Assembly (NCBI RefSeq): GCF_001277295.1
Contig: NZ_CP011456.1
Location: forward strand, 5,641,438 to 5,705,437
Source of the DNA: Anabaena sp. WA102
GTDB taxonomy: Bacteria; Cyanobacteriota; Cyanobacteriia; Cyanobacteriales; Nostocaceae
DNA: 64,000 nt
Direction of reading: 5' to 3'
Part shown: positions 17,768 through 26,608 of the stretch, in pieces
Numbering within the stretch: position 1 is the stretch's first letter
Layout: every line of letters begins with the position of its first letter
Notes under the pieces: generated by a model
The model's input: the letters and a program-made list of their open reading frames with translations, nothing else
Database searches by the model: none
What the model was told of the DNA's origin: nothing
Program-made: the position numbers and the translations under genes

Positions 17768-18847
17768 ATGATACAAAGAAAACGGGCTTTAATTACTGGT
17801 ATTACTGGTCAAGATGGTTCTTATTTAACTGAACTGTTACTAGAACAAGGTTATGAAGTACACGGAATTATTCGCCGTACTTCCACCTTTAACACAGACA
17901 GAATTGATCATATGTATGAAGATCCTCATAACGAGGGCGCAAGGCTATTTCTCCACTATGGTGATTTGACAGACGGAACAACACTGCGGCGGATTTTAGA
18001 AGAAGTTAAACCTACAGAAATTTATAATTTAGGCGCTCAATCCCACGTCCGGGTCAGCTTTGATTCACCTGAATATACAGTAGATGCTGTAGGTATGGGG
18101 ACATTACGTTTATTAGAAGCAATCCGCGATTATCAACACCGCACTGGGATTGAAGTCCGTTTCTATCAAGCTGGTTCTTCGGAAATGTATGGTTTGGTGC
18201 AAGCAGTTCCTCAAAGTGAAACCACACCTTTTTATCCCCGCAGTCCCTACGCTTGTGCTAAGGTGTACGCTCACTGGCAAACCATCAATTACCGCGAATC
18301 TTACAATTTATTTGCTTGTAACGGTATTCTTTTTAATCATGAATCTCCAAGACGGGGAGAAACATTTGTTACTCGGAAAATTACTAGAGCAGTAGCCCGC
18401 ATTGTTGCTGGTAAACAAAAAAATATCTACATGGGTAATTTGGACTCCAAGAGAGATTGGGGCTATGCGAAAGATTACGTCAAAGCTATGTGGTTGATGT
18501 TGCAGCAAGAGCAACCGGATGATTATGTGGTGGCTACAGGTGAAACCCATTCAGTGAAGGAGTTTCTGGAGTTAGCATTTAGTTATGTTAATCTCGATTG
18601 GCAGAAATACGTAGAATTTGATCAACGTTATCTGCGTCCTGCTGAAGTGGATTTACTAATTGGTGATCCCACTAAAGCCCAGCAGAAATTAGGCTGGCAA
18701 CCATCGGTAACATTTAAAGAACTGGTTGCGCTAATGGTGGAAGCTGATTTACAAGCTGTGGGTTGTACTTCCTCCAATGGTAATGGTGCAAAATACCCTC
18801 AAGATATTGCTACTACCCGTCAAGAATTCGGATCTCTACACTTTTAA
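17768..18847 (+). CDS. gmd: GDP-mannose 4,6-dehydratase
   Basis: This 359-residue extended SDR converts GDP-D-mannose to GDP-4-keto-6-deoxy-D-mannose, the first step to GDP-L-fucose. Seen: cofactor loop TGITGQDGSYL (10-20), GSSEMYG (136-142) and the catalytic pair Y161/K165 in SPYACAKVYAHW. NHESPRRGETFVTRKI is a GMD hallmark. Length is normal. It is followed at 20 bp by fcl, which uses its product, so the two form a pathway operon. Confidence 0.97.
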   Translation: MIQRKRALITGITGQDGSYLTELLLEQGYEVHGIIRRTSTFNTDRIDHMYEDPHNEGARLFLHYGDLTDGTTLRRILEEVKPTEIYNLGAQSHVRVSFDSPEYTVDAVGMGTLRLLEAIRDYQHRTGIEVRFYQAGSSEMYGLVQAVPQSETTPFYPRSPYACAKVYAHWQTINYRESYNLFACNGILFNHESPRRGETFVTRKITRAVARIVAGKQKNIYMGNLDSKRDWGYAKDYVKAMWLMLQQEQPDDYVVATGETHSVKEFLELAFSYVNLDWQKYVEFDQRYLRPAEVDLLIGDPTKAQQKLGWQPSVTFKELVALMVEADLQAVGCTSSNGNGAKYPQDIATTRQEFGSLHF

Positions 18848-18867
18848 TTCAGATCAAGGATAATAAT

Positions 18868-19812
18868 ATGACAGCCTTAGAATTAGAAAATAAACGAATT
18901 CTTGTCACTGGTGGGGCGGGTTTTCTCGGTCGTCAAGTGATAGATCAATTATGTCGGCATGGCGCTAATCGTGAGAAAATTACTGTAACGCGATCGCACG
19001 ATTGTGATCTACGAGTATGGGAAAATTGCCAACGGGCAGCAGATCAACAGGATATTATCATTCACCTAGCTGCCCATGTTGGTGGCATTGGTCTAAATCG
19101 AGAAAAACCCGGCGAGTTATTTTACGATAACTTGATGATGGGAACTCAGTTAATCCATGCAGCTTATCAACAAGGGATAGAAAAGTTTGTCTGTGTAGGA
19201 ACTATTTGCGCCTATCCTAAGTTTACCCCTGTACCATTTAAAGAAGATGACATCTGGAATGGTTATCCAGAAGAAACTAACGCCCCCTATGGAGTGGCGA
19301 AAAAAGCTCTCTTAGTCCAACTACAATCTTATCGTCAGCAGTATGGGTTTAATGGTATTTACCTGTTACCAGTGAACTTGTATGGACCTGAAGATAATTT
19401 CAACCCCAGCAGTTCTCATGTAATTCCCGCTTTAATTCGCAAAGTGGAAGAAGCCCAAACCAGGGGAGAAAAACAACTTCCTGTGTGGGGTGATGGTTCT
19501 CCTACCCGTGAGTTTTTGTATTCTACGGACGCAGCACGGGGAATAGTCATGGGAACACAGTTTTATAATGATGCTGAACCCGTCAATTTAGGAACTGGTT
19601 ACGAGATATCCATTAAAGACTTAATCACCCTGATTTGCGAATTAATGGAGTATGACGGGGAAATTGTTTGGGAAACCGACAAACCCAATGGTCAACCCCG
19701 ACGTTGTTTGGATACGGAAAGAGCAAAACAGGCTTTTGGTTTTACTGCTGAGGTAGAATTTAGAGAAGGCCTGAAAAATACTATTGATTGGTGGCGGAAA
19801 ACCGCTACATAA
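18868..19812 (+). CDS. fcl: GDP-L-fucose synthase
   Basis: This 314-residue SDR carries out 3,5-epimerisation and 4-reduction of GDP-4-keto-6-deoxymannose to GDP-L-fucose using NADPH. Seen: TGGAGFLG (14-21), GTICAYP with the active-site Cys (C114), and the catalytic Y141/K145 in APYGVAKK. Its 20 bp spacing from gmd implies translation from one mRNA. The product would feed the glycosyltransferases upstream. Confidence 0.96.
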   Translation: MTALELENKRILVTGGAGFLGRQVIDQLCRHGANREKITVTRSHDCDLRVWENCQRAADQQDIIIHLAAHVGGIGLNREKPGELFYDNLMMGTQLIHAAYQQGIEKFVCVGTICAYPKFTPVPFKEDDIWNGYPEETNAPYGVAKKALLVQLQSYRQQYGFNGIYLLPVNLYGPEDNFNPSSSHVIPALIRKVEEAQTRGEKQLPVWGDGSPTREFLYSTDAARGIVMGTQFYNDAEPVNLGTGYEISIKDLITLICELMEYDGEIVWETDKPNGQPRRCLDTERAKQAFGFTAEVEFREGLKNTIDWWRKTAT

Positions 19813-19816
19813 GAGT

Positions 19817-19925
19817 ATCTCGTTCCCAGTCTCCGACTGGGAATGCTTCATAGAGTCTCTGACTCTAGTATATATAGAAGGCAGAGCCTTCTTAATTCAT
19901 TCCCATACAGAGTATGGGAACGAGG
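19817..19925. repeat. CGTTCCCAGTCTCCGACTGGGAATG-type repeat with GGCAGAGCC arm
   Basis: Two imperfect palindromes (CCCAGTCTCCGACTGGG and CCCATACAGAGTATGGG) bracket AGGCAGAGCCTTC. Related copies occur at about 13794-14042 and 55770. It fills most of the fcl to cyclo-ligase gap. Confidence 0.65.
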
Positions 19926-19950
19926 GAAATCTAAAATCTAAAATCTAAAA

Positions 19951-20502
19951 TTGTCACAACTAACTAAAAAGGAATTGCGACGGGTTTTACTCCAAAAACG
20001 TCAGTCTATGACATTATTAGAATGGCGGGGGAAAAGCGATCGCCTCACCACCAATATCCAAAACTCGGTTATATTTAATCAAGCAAATACCATTCTCGCT
20101 TTTTTTAGCTTTCGTCAAGAACCTGATATTAGCTCACTGTATACCAACACTAACAAACGTTGGGGTTTTCCCCGTTGTGTTGATAAATCTCTAGTTTGGC
20201 ATTCTTGGCAACCCCATGACACAATGAATATCGGTGCTTATGGGATTACTGAACCTCACCACGAAGCACCGATAATAGAGATTGACGAAGTAGATTTAAT
20301 TATTGTCCCCTGTGTGGGTTGTGATGTCCAAGGATACCGCTTAGGTTATGGTGGGGGATATTATGACCGTTTGTTAAATTCTCCCGGTTGGGAGACGAAA
20401 GCGACTATAGGAGTAGTTTTTGATTTTGCTTATTTATCTCAATTACCGGTTGATAGTTGGGATAAGCCTTTAGAAAGGGTAATTACAGAAAATGGAGATT
20501 GA
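19951..20502 (+). CDS. 5-formyltetrahydrofolate cyclo-ligase
   Basis: This 183-residue ATP-dependent enzyme returns 5-formyl-THF to the one-carbon pool as 5,10-methenyl-THF. Family signature GYRLGYGGGYYDRLL is present, with VPCVGCD before it and FFSFRQEPDIS earlier. TTG at 19951 is the probable start (SQLTKKELRRVLLQKRQSM), a normal N-terminus for the family. Nothing links it functionally to its neighbours. Confidence 0.92.
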   Translation: MSQLTKKELRRVLLQKRQSMTLLEWRGKSDRLTTNIQNSVIFNQANTILAFFSFRQEPDISSLYTNTNKRWGFPRCVDKSLVWHSWQPHDTMNIGAYGITEPHHEAPIIEIDEVDLIIVPCVGCDVQGYRLGYGGGYYDRLLNSPGWETKATIGVVFDFAYLSQLPVDSWDKPLERVITENGD

Positions 20503-20660
20503 AGATGAATGAACCACTCCAGGCACAGAGGTCACAGAGAAATGAGGGTTTGAGAGATATTTTGCATAAGTCCTGATTTTATTAAATCGGAAATTTTTGA
20601 TAAGATAAAAATATCATCTTGTTGGCGATTTGAATTTACAATTATATTCAATTTATAAAT

Positions 20661-22019
20661 ATGCGTATTGAAGAATTACATTTACAAAACTTTCGAGGTT
20701 TTCGAGAACTTAAATTAACGCTTCCTCCTGATTTGGCTGTGTTTATTGGAGTGAATGGTTCAGGTAAATCGTCTATTTTAGATAGTATTGCTATCCTTTT
20801 ATCTCAATTTGTAGCCGACGTGAGTGTACATTATGAATCTCGTCTATATATTGAAGAGGATGATATTAAAATAACTTCCAATGAAGTTTTTCTATCTACT
20901 CGTGTTGAAGTTGATTCAAATAACAAGTTGTGGTGGGAAGTTAGTCAAGATAGAAAAAGGGGAATGCAATCCACGAAAGGAGACCTTTTTAATTATTTGC
21001 TGGAGAGACTTTTAAACGAATTAATTCCTATTCATGATGATGAGCGAATTTTACAAATTAATAATAAAAATGATTTAATTTTACCAATTATCGTTTTTTA
21101 TCACACCGACAGAATATTAATAAAATCTTCAGCCATAAAAGATATGAGTGAAGAGGAAAGAGAAAATACTTATGATAATAATAGACTTATTGGTTATCAA
21201 ACAGCTTTTTCAGGAAATATAAATGATTTTAGAGATTTCCTATATTGGTTTAAAGAAGAAGAAGAATATGAAAATGAAGTTAGATTAACACAAGATACCA
21301 ACTTTAGAAATCCACGTCTTCAAATCATAAGGAAAGTATTAGAAACATTTTTAGAAAACTTTCCTAATGCGGAATTTTCCGATTTACACATAGTGCGTGC
21401 AAATTCTAAAAGAGAAGGTGGTATTCGTCGTTTAAGTAAACCTTCGTTAGTTATTAAAAAAAATGGTGAAAACTTCAAACTAGATCAACTTTCCGACGGG
21501 GAAAAAACCTTACTAATGATAGTGGTTGATATCGCAAGACGGTTAGCAATTTTAAATCCTAGTATTAATAATCCTGCCGAACTGCTAGAAAAAGGAACAG
21601 GAATAATATTAATTGATGAAATAGATTTACATTTACATCCTCAATGGCAAAGAATTGTCATTCCGAGTTTTAGAAAAACATTTCCCAACTGTCAATTTAT
21701 TGTTACTACTCATTCTCCTCAAGTTTTGAGTGAAGTCAACCGAGAAAACGTATTTATTTTAGAAGATTCAGAAATTGTAGAATTAACACCCCATACTTTT
21801 GGTAGAGACAGTAACTCAATTCTTTCTGAGGTTATGGGTGTGGAAAAAAGACCTGTGAAAATGCAAGAAAGAATAGATAAATGTTTTGAAATGATAGATA
21901 ATGATAACTTAGAAGAAGCTAAATTAGAACTGCAAAAATTATCTGAATCCTTGGGAAATAATGATCCAGATATGATTCAAGCTTATACACTTATTGACTT
22001 TTTAAACAGGGTAGAATGA
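20661..22019 (+). CDS. ptuA: Septu-type defence ATPase (PtuA-like)
   Basis: This 452-residue SMC/ABC-like ATPase has N-terminal MRIEELHLQNFRGF, Walker A GVNGSGKSS (30-38), signature LSDGEKTLL, Walker B GIILIDEIDLHLHPQWQ and the H-loop VTTHSPQVL, with a long variable insert between. That is the PtuA arrangement: an ATPase thought to sense phage infection and license a partner nuclease. The stop overlaps the start of the HNH gene (ATGA), implying coupled translation of a two-gene Septu operon. No reverse transcriptase is adjacent, which argues against a retron-borne pair. Septu is known; this instance is assigned by architecture and gene order. Confidence 0.82.
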   Translation: MRIEELHLQNFRGFRELKLTLPPDLAVFIGVNGSGKSSILDSIAILLSQFVADVSVHYESRLYIEEDDIKITSNEVFLSTRVEVDSNNKLWWEVSQDRKRGMQSTKGDLFNYLLERLLNELIPIHDDERILQINNKNDLILPIIVFYHTDRILIKSSAIKDMSEEERENTYDNNRLIGYQTAFSGNINDFRDFLYWFKEEEEYENEVRLTQDTNFRNPRLQIIRKVLETFLENFPNAEFSDLHIVRANSKREGGIRRLSKPSLVIKKNGENFKLDQLSDGEKTLLMIVVDIARRLAILNPSINNPAELLEKGTGIILIDEIDLHLHPQWQRIVIPSFRKTFPNCQFIVTTHSPQVLSEVNRENVFILEDSEIVELTPHTFGRDSNSILSEVMGVEKRPVKMQERIDKCFEMIDNDNLEEAKLELQKLSESLGNNDPDMIQAYTLIDFLNRVE

Positions 22020-22654
22020 AACGCATTATCAAAGGTTATGAACCTCGATGTCTTTTACAATATCGTCAAATAAATGGGGCAAATTATGACGGATATAGTC
22101 CAAAAAAGTCTTTAAAAGAGGCATTATTGACTGAACAAGTTTATATCTGTTGCTATTGTGTGCGACGAATATCTGAAGATAATATGGAAATTGAGCATTG
22201 CGAACCACAAAGTAAATATCCAGAATTACAAATAAATTATAAAAATCTCCTTGCTTCTTGTTTAGGTAATCGTCGTAGTAAAAAGGATAATCAGCATTGT
22301 AATCCAAGAAAAGGCGATGCAGAAATAACTATTAATCCATGCGATTCTACTAAAAATTGTGAAAATTATATCAAATATAGTTCTACTGGAAAAATTTTTT
22401 CTGATGATGAAACTATCAATCATGAACTAAATGAAATTTTAAATCTTAACCTTCAAACTCTCAAGGATAATCGTCAAACCAAATTATTTACTCTAATTAA
22501 TGCGTTAAATAAAAAATTCCCTAATAAAACTTGGTCAAAAGAAGCTATCAAAAAGAAACTAGAGGAACTTAGTAGCAAAGATGTAGAAGGCAAATATACT
22601 GAATATGTCCAATATATTGTTTGGTATTTAAGCAAAAGATTAAATAACCCTTAA
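22016..22654 (+). CDS. ptuB: Septu-type HNH endonuclease (PtuB-like, TIGR02646 family)
   Basis: This 212-residue HNH nuclease starts with KRIIKGYEP and has CxxC at 45-48 (CCYC), the ββα core EHCEP (60-64) with YKNLLASCLGNR, and NPRKGD downstream. This pattern is that of the TIGR02646/PtuB family, the nuclease of Septu and of retron Ec78-like systems. It would cut nucleic acid when released or activated by the ATPase. The 4 bp overlap with the ATPase gene supports an obligate pair. All expected metal-site residues are visible. Confidence 0.82.
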   Translation: MKRIIKGYEPRCLLQYRQINGANYDGYSPKKSLKEALLTEQVYICCYCVRRISEDNMEIEHCEPQSKYPELQINYKNLLASCLGNRRSKKDNQHCNPRKGDAEITINPCDSTKNCENYIKYSSTGKIFSDDETINHELNEILNLNLQTLKDNRQTKLFTLINALNKKFPNKTWSKEAIKKKLEELSSKDVEGKYTEYVQYIVWYLSKRLNNP

Positions 22655-22735
22655 ACCGTGTAATAAGGTACTCTCACATCATGATCAAATCTGATATCTT
22701 CTGTAAAAATTATGTAGAAGTTATCAGGTAGAGTT

Positions 22736-23470
22736 ATGAGTAGAATTAACGGATTTGTCGGTCGTCGTAACTTCTTAAAATTCGTAGGTTTAAGTACCTT
22801 GAGTATGGGTACTTTGACTGCTTGTAATGAAATCATTACTAACCGTTCAGAAATTACAATTCCTGAAAATAATCCTAATCCTAATCCAGTGAGTGCAGAG
22901 GAAGCAAAAAGAAGATTAATAGCAGGAAACAGAAGATTTGTTAATCAAAATCGTCAATATCCCAATCAATCAAAAAGACGGTTGCAATCAGTATCTAAAA
23001 AACAATATCCCTATGCAGCAATATTAGGATGTGCAGATTCTCGCGTACCCCCAGAAATAATTTTTGATCAAGGATTAGGAGATTTATTTGTCGTGCGTAT
23101 AGCTGGTAATATTGCCAGTAATGAAACTATTGGGAGTTTAGAATATGCTACTGCTAATTTAGGAACACAATTAATAGTTGTTTTTGGTCATAAAGGATGT
23201 GGTGCAGTATCAGCAGCGATTGACAATCAACCAGATGATGGTAAAATTAACTCTGTAGTTGATGGCATTAAGCCAAGTTTGTCTCAACCTCAAAGAACAA
23301 GAAGTAATATTAATGATGATAACAATCCAGTGATTAATAATATTGAATACCAAGCTAGGAAATTGCAGAATAGTTCACAAATTATAGATAGATTAATCCG
23401 TGATGACAGATTAAAAATTATCGGTGCTTACTATGATATTAATACTGGTAAAGTTAGATTTTTAACTTGA
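22736..23470 (+). CDS. Beta-class carbonic anhydrase, exported lipoprotein form
   Basis: This 244-residue enzyme interconverts CO2 and bicarbonate. The zinc site is complete: C99, D101 and R103 in GCADSRVPPE, and H152 and C155 in GHKGCGA. The N-terminus has a twin-arginine-like motif (GRRNFLKFVG, 9-18), then a hydrophobic stretch and a lipobox LTAC with C30, so the mature enzyme is predicted to be lipid-anchored outside the plasma membrane, as in the EcaB type. An external enzyme would help inorganic-carbon uptake or pH control rather than carboxysome function. It is monocistronic in appearance. Confidence 0.88.
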   Translation: MSRINGFVGRRNFLKFVGLSTLSMGTLTACNEIITNRSEITIPENNPNPNPVSAEEAKRRLIAGNRRFVNQNRQYPNQSKRRLQSVSKKQYPYAAILGCADSRVPPEIIFDQGLGDLFVVRIAGNIASNETIGSLEYATANLGTQLIVVFGHKGCGAVSAAIDNQPDDGKINSVVDGIKPSLSQPQRTRSNINDDNNPVINNIEYQARKLQNSSQIIDRLIRDDRLKIIGAYYDINTGKVRFLT

Positions 23471-23488
23471 TATTTATTCCTCTTTTTT

Positions 23489-23525
23489 TCTTTATCTGCG
23501 TTTATCTGCGTTTATCTGCGTTTAC
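23489..23525. repeat. TTTATCTGCG decamer, three tandem copies
   Basis: Three perfect tandem copies of TTTATCTGCG lie just before the JAMM peptidase gene. The same word recurs near 42870 and 46240 inside foldback-associated repeats. Confidence 0.7.
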
Positions 23526-23533
23526 AAGCTACC

Positions 23534-24004
23534 ATGAATCTTCAACTCAAAACAAATCATATAGAAATTATCAAAAATCATGCACAAAAAACCTATCCAG
23601 ATGAATGTTGTGGGCTAATTTTAGGTTATAAAAATAGTGAATATAAAATTGTAGTAGAAATCATCCCCACAGAAAACGTCTGGAATACAGAAAAAGGCAA
23701 TTTTACAGAGGACCAAAAACATAGTACCAGCAGAAGATATGCAATATCGCCCCAAGTCATGTTACACACGCAAAAAGCAGCGAGAAACCGTAATTTAAAT
23801 ATTATTGGGATCTATCATTCCCATCCTGATTCTCCAGCTATTCCTTCAGAATGGGATAGAATATACGCTTGGACAGAATACTCTTATGTGATATTATCAG
23901 TGCAAAATACTCAAGCTAGTGAACTGCAAAGCTGGACTCTTGACGACAACCACCAGTTTCAATCCGAGACAATTAAACTGATAAAATTAGCAAATTTAAG
24001 TTAA
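23534..24004 (+). CDS. JAMM/Mov34 (M67) family metallopeptidase
   Basis: This 156-residue zinc peptidase has the complete JAMM signature: E24 (YPDECCG), H95 and H97 in YHSHPDSPAIPSEWD, and D108. Bacterial relatives of this size, such as Mec of Mycobacterium, cleave a C-terminal residue from ubiquitin-like sulfur carriers. The next gene, 33 bp downstream, encodes an E1-like MoeB-rhodanese enzyme that charges such carriers. The pairing suggests a sulfur-carrier pathway for cysteine, thiamin or molybdopterin. The carrier itself is not in the window, so the substrate is inferred. Confidence 0.88.
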   Translation: MNLQLKTNHIEIIKNHAQKTYPDECCGLILGYKNSEYKIVVEIIPTENVWNTEKGNFTEDQKHSTSRRYAISPQVMLHTQKAARNRNLNIIGIYHSHPDSPAIPSEWDRIYAWTEYSYVILSVQNTQASELQSWTLDDNHQFQSETIKLIKLANLS

Positions 24005-24037
24005 CATTAATACTCCGCGCTGATTCCTACAACTGCT

Positions 24038-25210
24038 ATGCTAAATCCCAATCTGGATGAAATCCAGTTGACGAAAGACGACTACGAACGCTATTCCCGC
24101 CACTTAATTTTGCCAGAAGTGGGCATGGAAGGGCAAAAACGCCTAAAAGCCGCCAGTGTATTGTGTATTGGTACAGGTGGACTAGGTTCGCCATTACTGT
24201 TATATCTTGCAGCAGCAGGTATAGGCAGAATTGGTATTGTTGATTTTGATGTTGTGGATACCTCTAACCTCCAACGTCAAGTTATTCACGGGACATCCTG
24301 GGTAGGTAAACCCAAAATCGAATCAGCAAAAAACCGGATTCATGAAATTAACCCCCATTGTCAGGTTGATTTGTATGAAACCCGTCTGAGTGCAGAAAAC
24401 GCCCTGGATATTATTCGTCCTTACGATATCGTAGTTGATGGCACTGATAACTTCCCAACGCGGTATTTAGTCAACGACGCTTGCGTATTGTTAGATAAAC
24501 CCAACGTCTACGGTTCTATCTTCCGTTTTGAAGGACAAGCAACCGTCTTTAACTATGAGGGTGGTCCTAACTATCGTGACTTGTACCCCGAACCACCACC
24601 ACCAGGAATGGTTCCTTCTTGTGCAGAAGGTGGAGTGCTGGGGATTTTACCGGGAATGATTGGCATTATCCAAGCTACGGAAACAGTGAAAATTATTCTG
24701 GGCAATGGTACTACCTTGAGTGGTAGACTGGTGCTTTATAATGCCTTGGATATGAAATTCCGGGAGTTGAAACTGCGTCCTAACCCCATCCGTCCAGTTA
24801 TTGACAAGCTAATAGATTACGAACAATTCTGTGGTATTCCCCAAGCCCAAGCTGAAGAAGCGAAACAGCAAATGGAAATTCAAGAAATGACTGTGAAGGA
24901 GTTGAAGGCGTTATTAGATGGTGGGGCAAAGGATTTTGTGCTGCTAGACGTGCGTAATCCTCATGAGTATGAAATTGCGAGAATTCCTGGTTCTGTGTTA
25001 GTCCCTTTACCAGATATTGAAAATGGTGATGGTGTGGCTAAGGTGAAGGAATTACTCAATGGACACCGTTTAATTGCTCATTGTAAACTGGGTGGACGTT
25101 CCGCGAAAGCCTTGGCTATCTTGAAGGAAGCGGGGATTACTGGGACAAATGTTAAAGGGGGAATTAATGCTTGGAGTCAAGAAGTGGATGCTTCTGTTCC
25201 TCAGTATTAA
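24038..25210 (+). CDS. moeB: MoeB/ThiF E1-like adenylyltransferase with C-terminal rhodanese domain
   Basis: This 390-residue enzyme activates the C-terminal glycine of a ubiquitin-like sulfur carrier. ThiF domain: YSRHLILPEVGMEGQKRL, nucleotide loop GTGGLGSP, and DGTDNFPTRYLVND; CAEGGVLG holds the conserved Cys. Rhodanese domain from about residue 285: VLLDVRNPHEYE and active loop HCKLGGRS, able to donate persulfide sulfur. This two-domain form is common in cyanobacteria. It follows the JAMM peptidase gene on the same strand. Confidence 0.92.
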   Translation: MLNPNLDEIQLTKDDYERYSRHLILPEVGMEGQKRLKAASVLCIGTGGLGSPLLLYLAAAGIGRIGIVDFDVVDTSNLQRQVIHGTSWVGKPKIESAKNRIHEINPHCQVDLYETRLSAENALDIIRPYDIVVDGTDNFPTRYLVNDACVLLDKPNVYGSIFRFEGQATVFNYEGGPNYRDLYPEPPPPGMVPSCAEGGVLGILPGMIGIIQATETVKIILGNGTTLSGRLVLYNALDMKFRELKLRPNPIRPVIDKLIDYEQFCGIPQAQAEEAKQQMEIQEMTVKELKALLDGGAKDFVLLDVRNPHEYEIARIPGSVLVPLPDIENGDGVAKVKELLNGHRLIAHCKLGGRSAKALAILKEAGITGTNVKGGINAWSQEVDASVPQY

Positions 25211-25280
25211 TCATTTTTTTTCAGGATTGTTGATCATGTTTAGCTTAAACCTATAACTATCTCCAGTCCGATGTTAACAG

Positions 25281-25315
25281 CAAGATACCCGATATTTTAG
25301 ATAGTTGGGTATCTT
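25281..25315. terminator. Hairpin after moeB
   Basis: CAAGATACCC and GGGTATCTTG form a perfect 10 bp stem around an AT-rich loop, 70 bp past the moeB stop. No U-tract follows. The rest of 25211-25679 is AT-rich leader for the response regulator with no visible gene. Confidence 0.6.
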
Positions 25316-25679
25316 GTGATGATGTATATAGAGGCATCTATTTTAGTTATTGATATAATTTATACAAAAAAATCTTTAAAAAATACCAAAATTGTCCATT
25401 ACTTATACTTCTTTTAAAGTGTAAGATGTCTAAAGTTTGCACAAACTTCATGAAAAATTTAGCCATAACAGTTTCCAGCTAGAAGAGGACATCCCCTAAT
25501 CATAAAACATGGCTTGAGCAGAATGTGGTATTACCCTTGCTGCTTGATTTAGATACTAAAAGACTTTTCGCTTTCCTGCTATCAATAAACAGGGATTGAG
25601 GGTAAATTTACTTTCAAAAACTCAACTTGAGCAGTACCTATCGTCACAGCAACTTGCCGAAACAATAATATATTGCATT

Positions 25680-26396
25680 ATGGATACGCTTTCCACAACT
25701 AAGTCTAAGATTCTGATTGTAGATGATGATGTCAGTGTCCGTAACCTGATTCAGCGTTTCTTGAGTCGTAAATATGAGATAGAATCAGCCGCGGACGGTA
25801 AAACGGCTCTTGTTGCTTTTGAAAAATTAAATCCGGCTTTAGTGATTCTTGACTGGAATTTACCAGATGCAAATGGATATAAACTGTGTCAAGAGATGCA
25901 GAGCCGTACTAATGCTTTGGTAATGATGCTTACTAGTCGCAATGATGAAGCTGATAAGATCAAGGTTTTAGCTGCCGGTGCGGATGATTTTTTAACTAAA
26001 CCATTTAGTTTGGCTGAGGTGGAAGTTAGGGTGGAAGCACTATTAAGGCGTGTTCGCTATATTCAGCCTAGTGTTTCACAACGTCTCACTTTTAATCAGT
26101 TGTCTATTAATTCGGAAGCACGGGAGGTTACACTCAATAATAAGGCTTTGCCTTTGACTGCTTTGGAGTTTAATATTTTACATTTTCTGGCTACCCATCC
26201 TAGACAAGCATGGAGTCGTACTCAATTAATTCAAAAGATTTGGGGGTGTGATTATGTGGGTGATGGGCGCGTTGTTGATGTGCATATTGGTCAATTACGC
26301 AAGAAAATGGAGGCTGATTCTAGTATGCCGGAGTTTATTAAGACGGTACGGGGTTATGGCTATAAGTTTGATCCACCTGAAAATACCACAGTTTAA
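25680..26396 (+). CDS. OmpR/PhoB-family response regulator
   Basis: The 238-residue transcription factor has a receiver domain with acidic pocket DDD (15-17), phospho-acceptor D58 in LVILDWNLPD and K107 in FLTKPFS. The winged-helix output domain ends TVRGYGYKFDPP. The frame is open back to 25596, but the ATG at 25680 (DTLSTTKSKILIVDDD) matches the usual receiver N-terminus; the 28 extra residues look non-coding. No histidine kinase is adjacent, so it is an orphan regulator. Target genes are unknown. Confidence 0.88.
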   Translation: MDTLSTTKSKILIVDDDVSVRNLIQRFLSRKYEIESAADGKTALVAFEKLNPALVILDWNLPDANGYKLCQEMQSRTNALVMMLTSRNDEADKIKVLAAGADDFLTKPFSLAEVEVRVEALLRRVRYIQPSVSQRLTFNQLSINSEAREVTLNNKALPLTALEFNILHFLATHPRQAWSRTQLIQKIWGCDYVGDGRVVDVHIGQLRKKMEADSSMPEFIKTVRGYGYKFDPPENTTV

Positions 26397-26608
26397 ATTT
26401 GGCGAAATATGATGGTTGTGATGGCTTAACAATTTGCTCAAATCTGGGCTTGATGAGATGATTTAGGTGATTAATCGGTAGATATTGGGGCTAAAGTCTG
26501 TCAGGGAGTCGTATCTACTCAAGCCTCGGATAAAACCTTTAATTTTTTGCTTCTATAGGATATTCTCTGGTTTAGGAACAACTGCACTGTTAGCTTTAAA
26601 AAATATAT

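Noticed and set aside
20661..22654. Retron-type defence system
   Set aside because: The ATPase and HNH pair also occurs in retrons, but no reverse transcriptase or msr/msd-like inverted repeat was seen within several kb.
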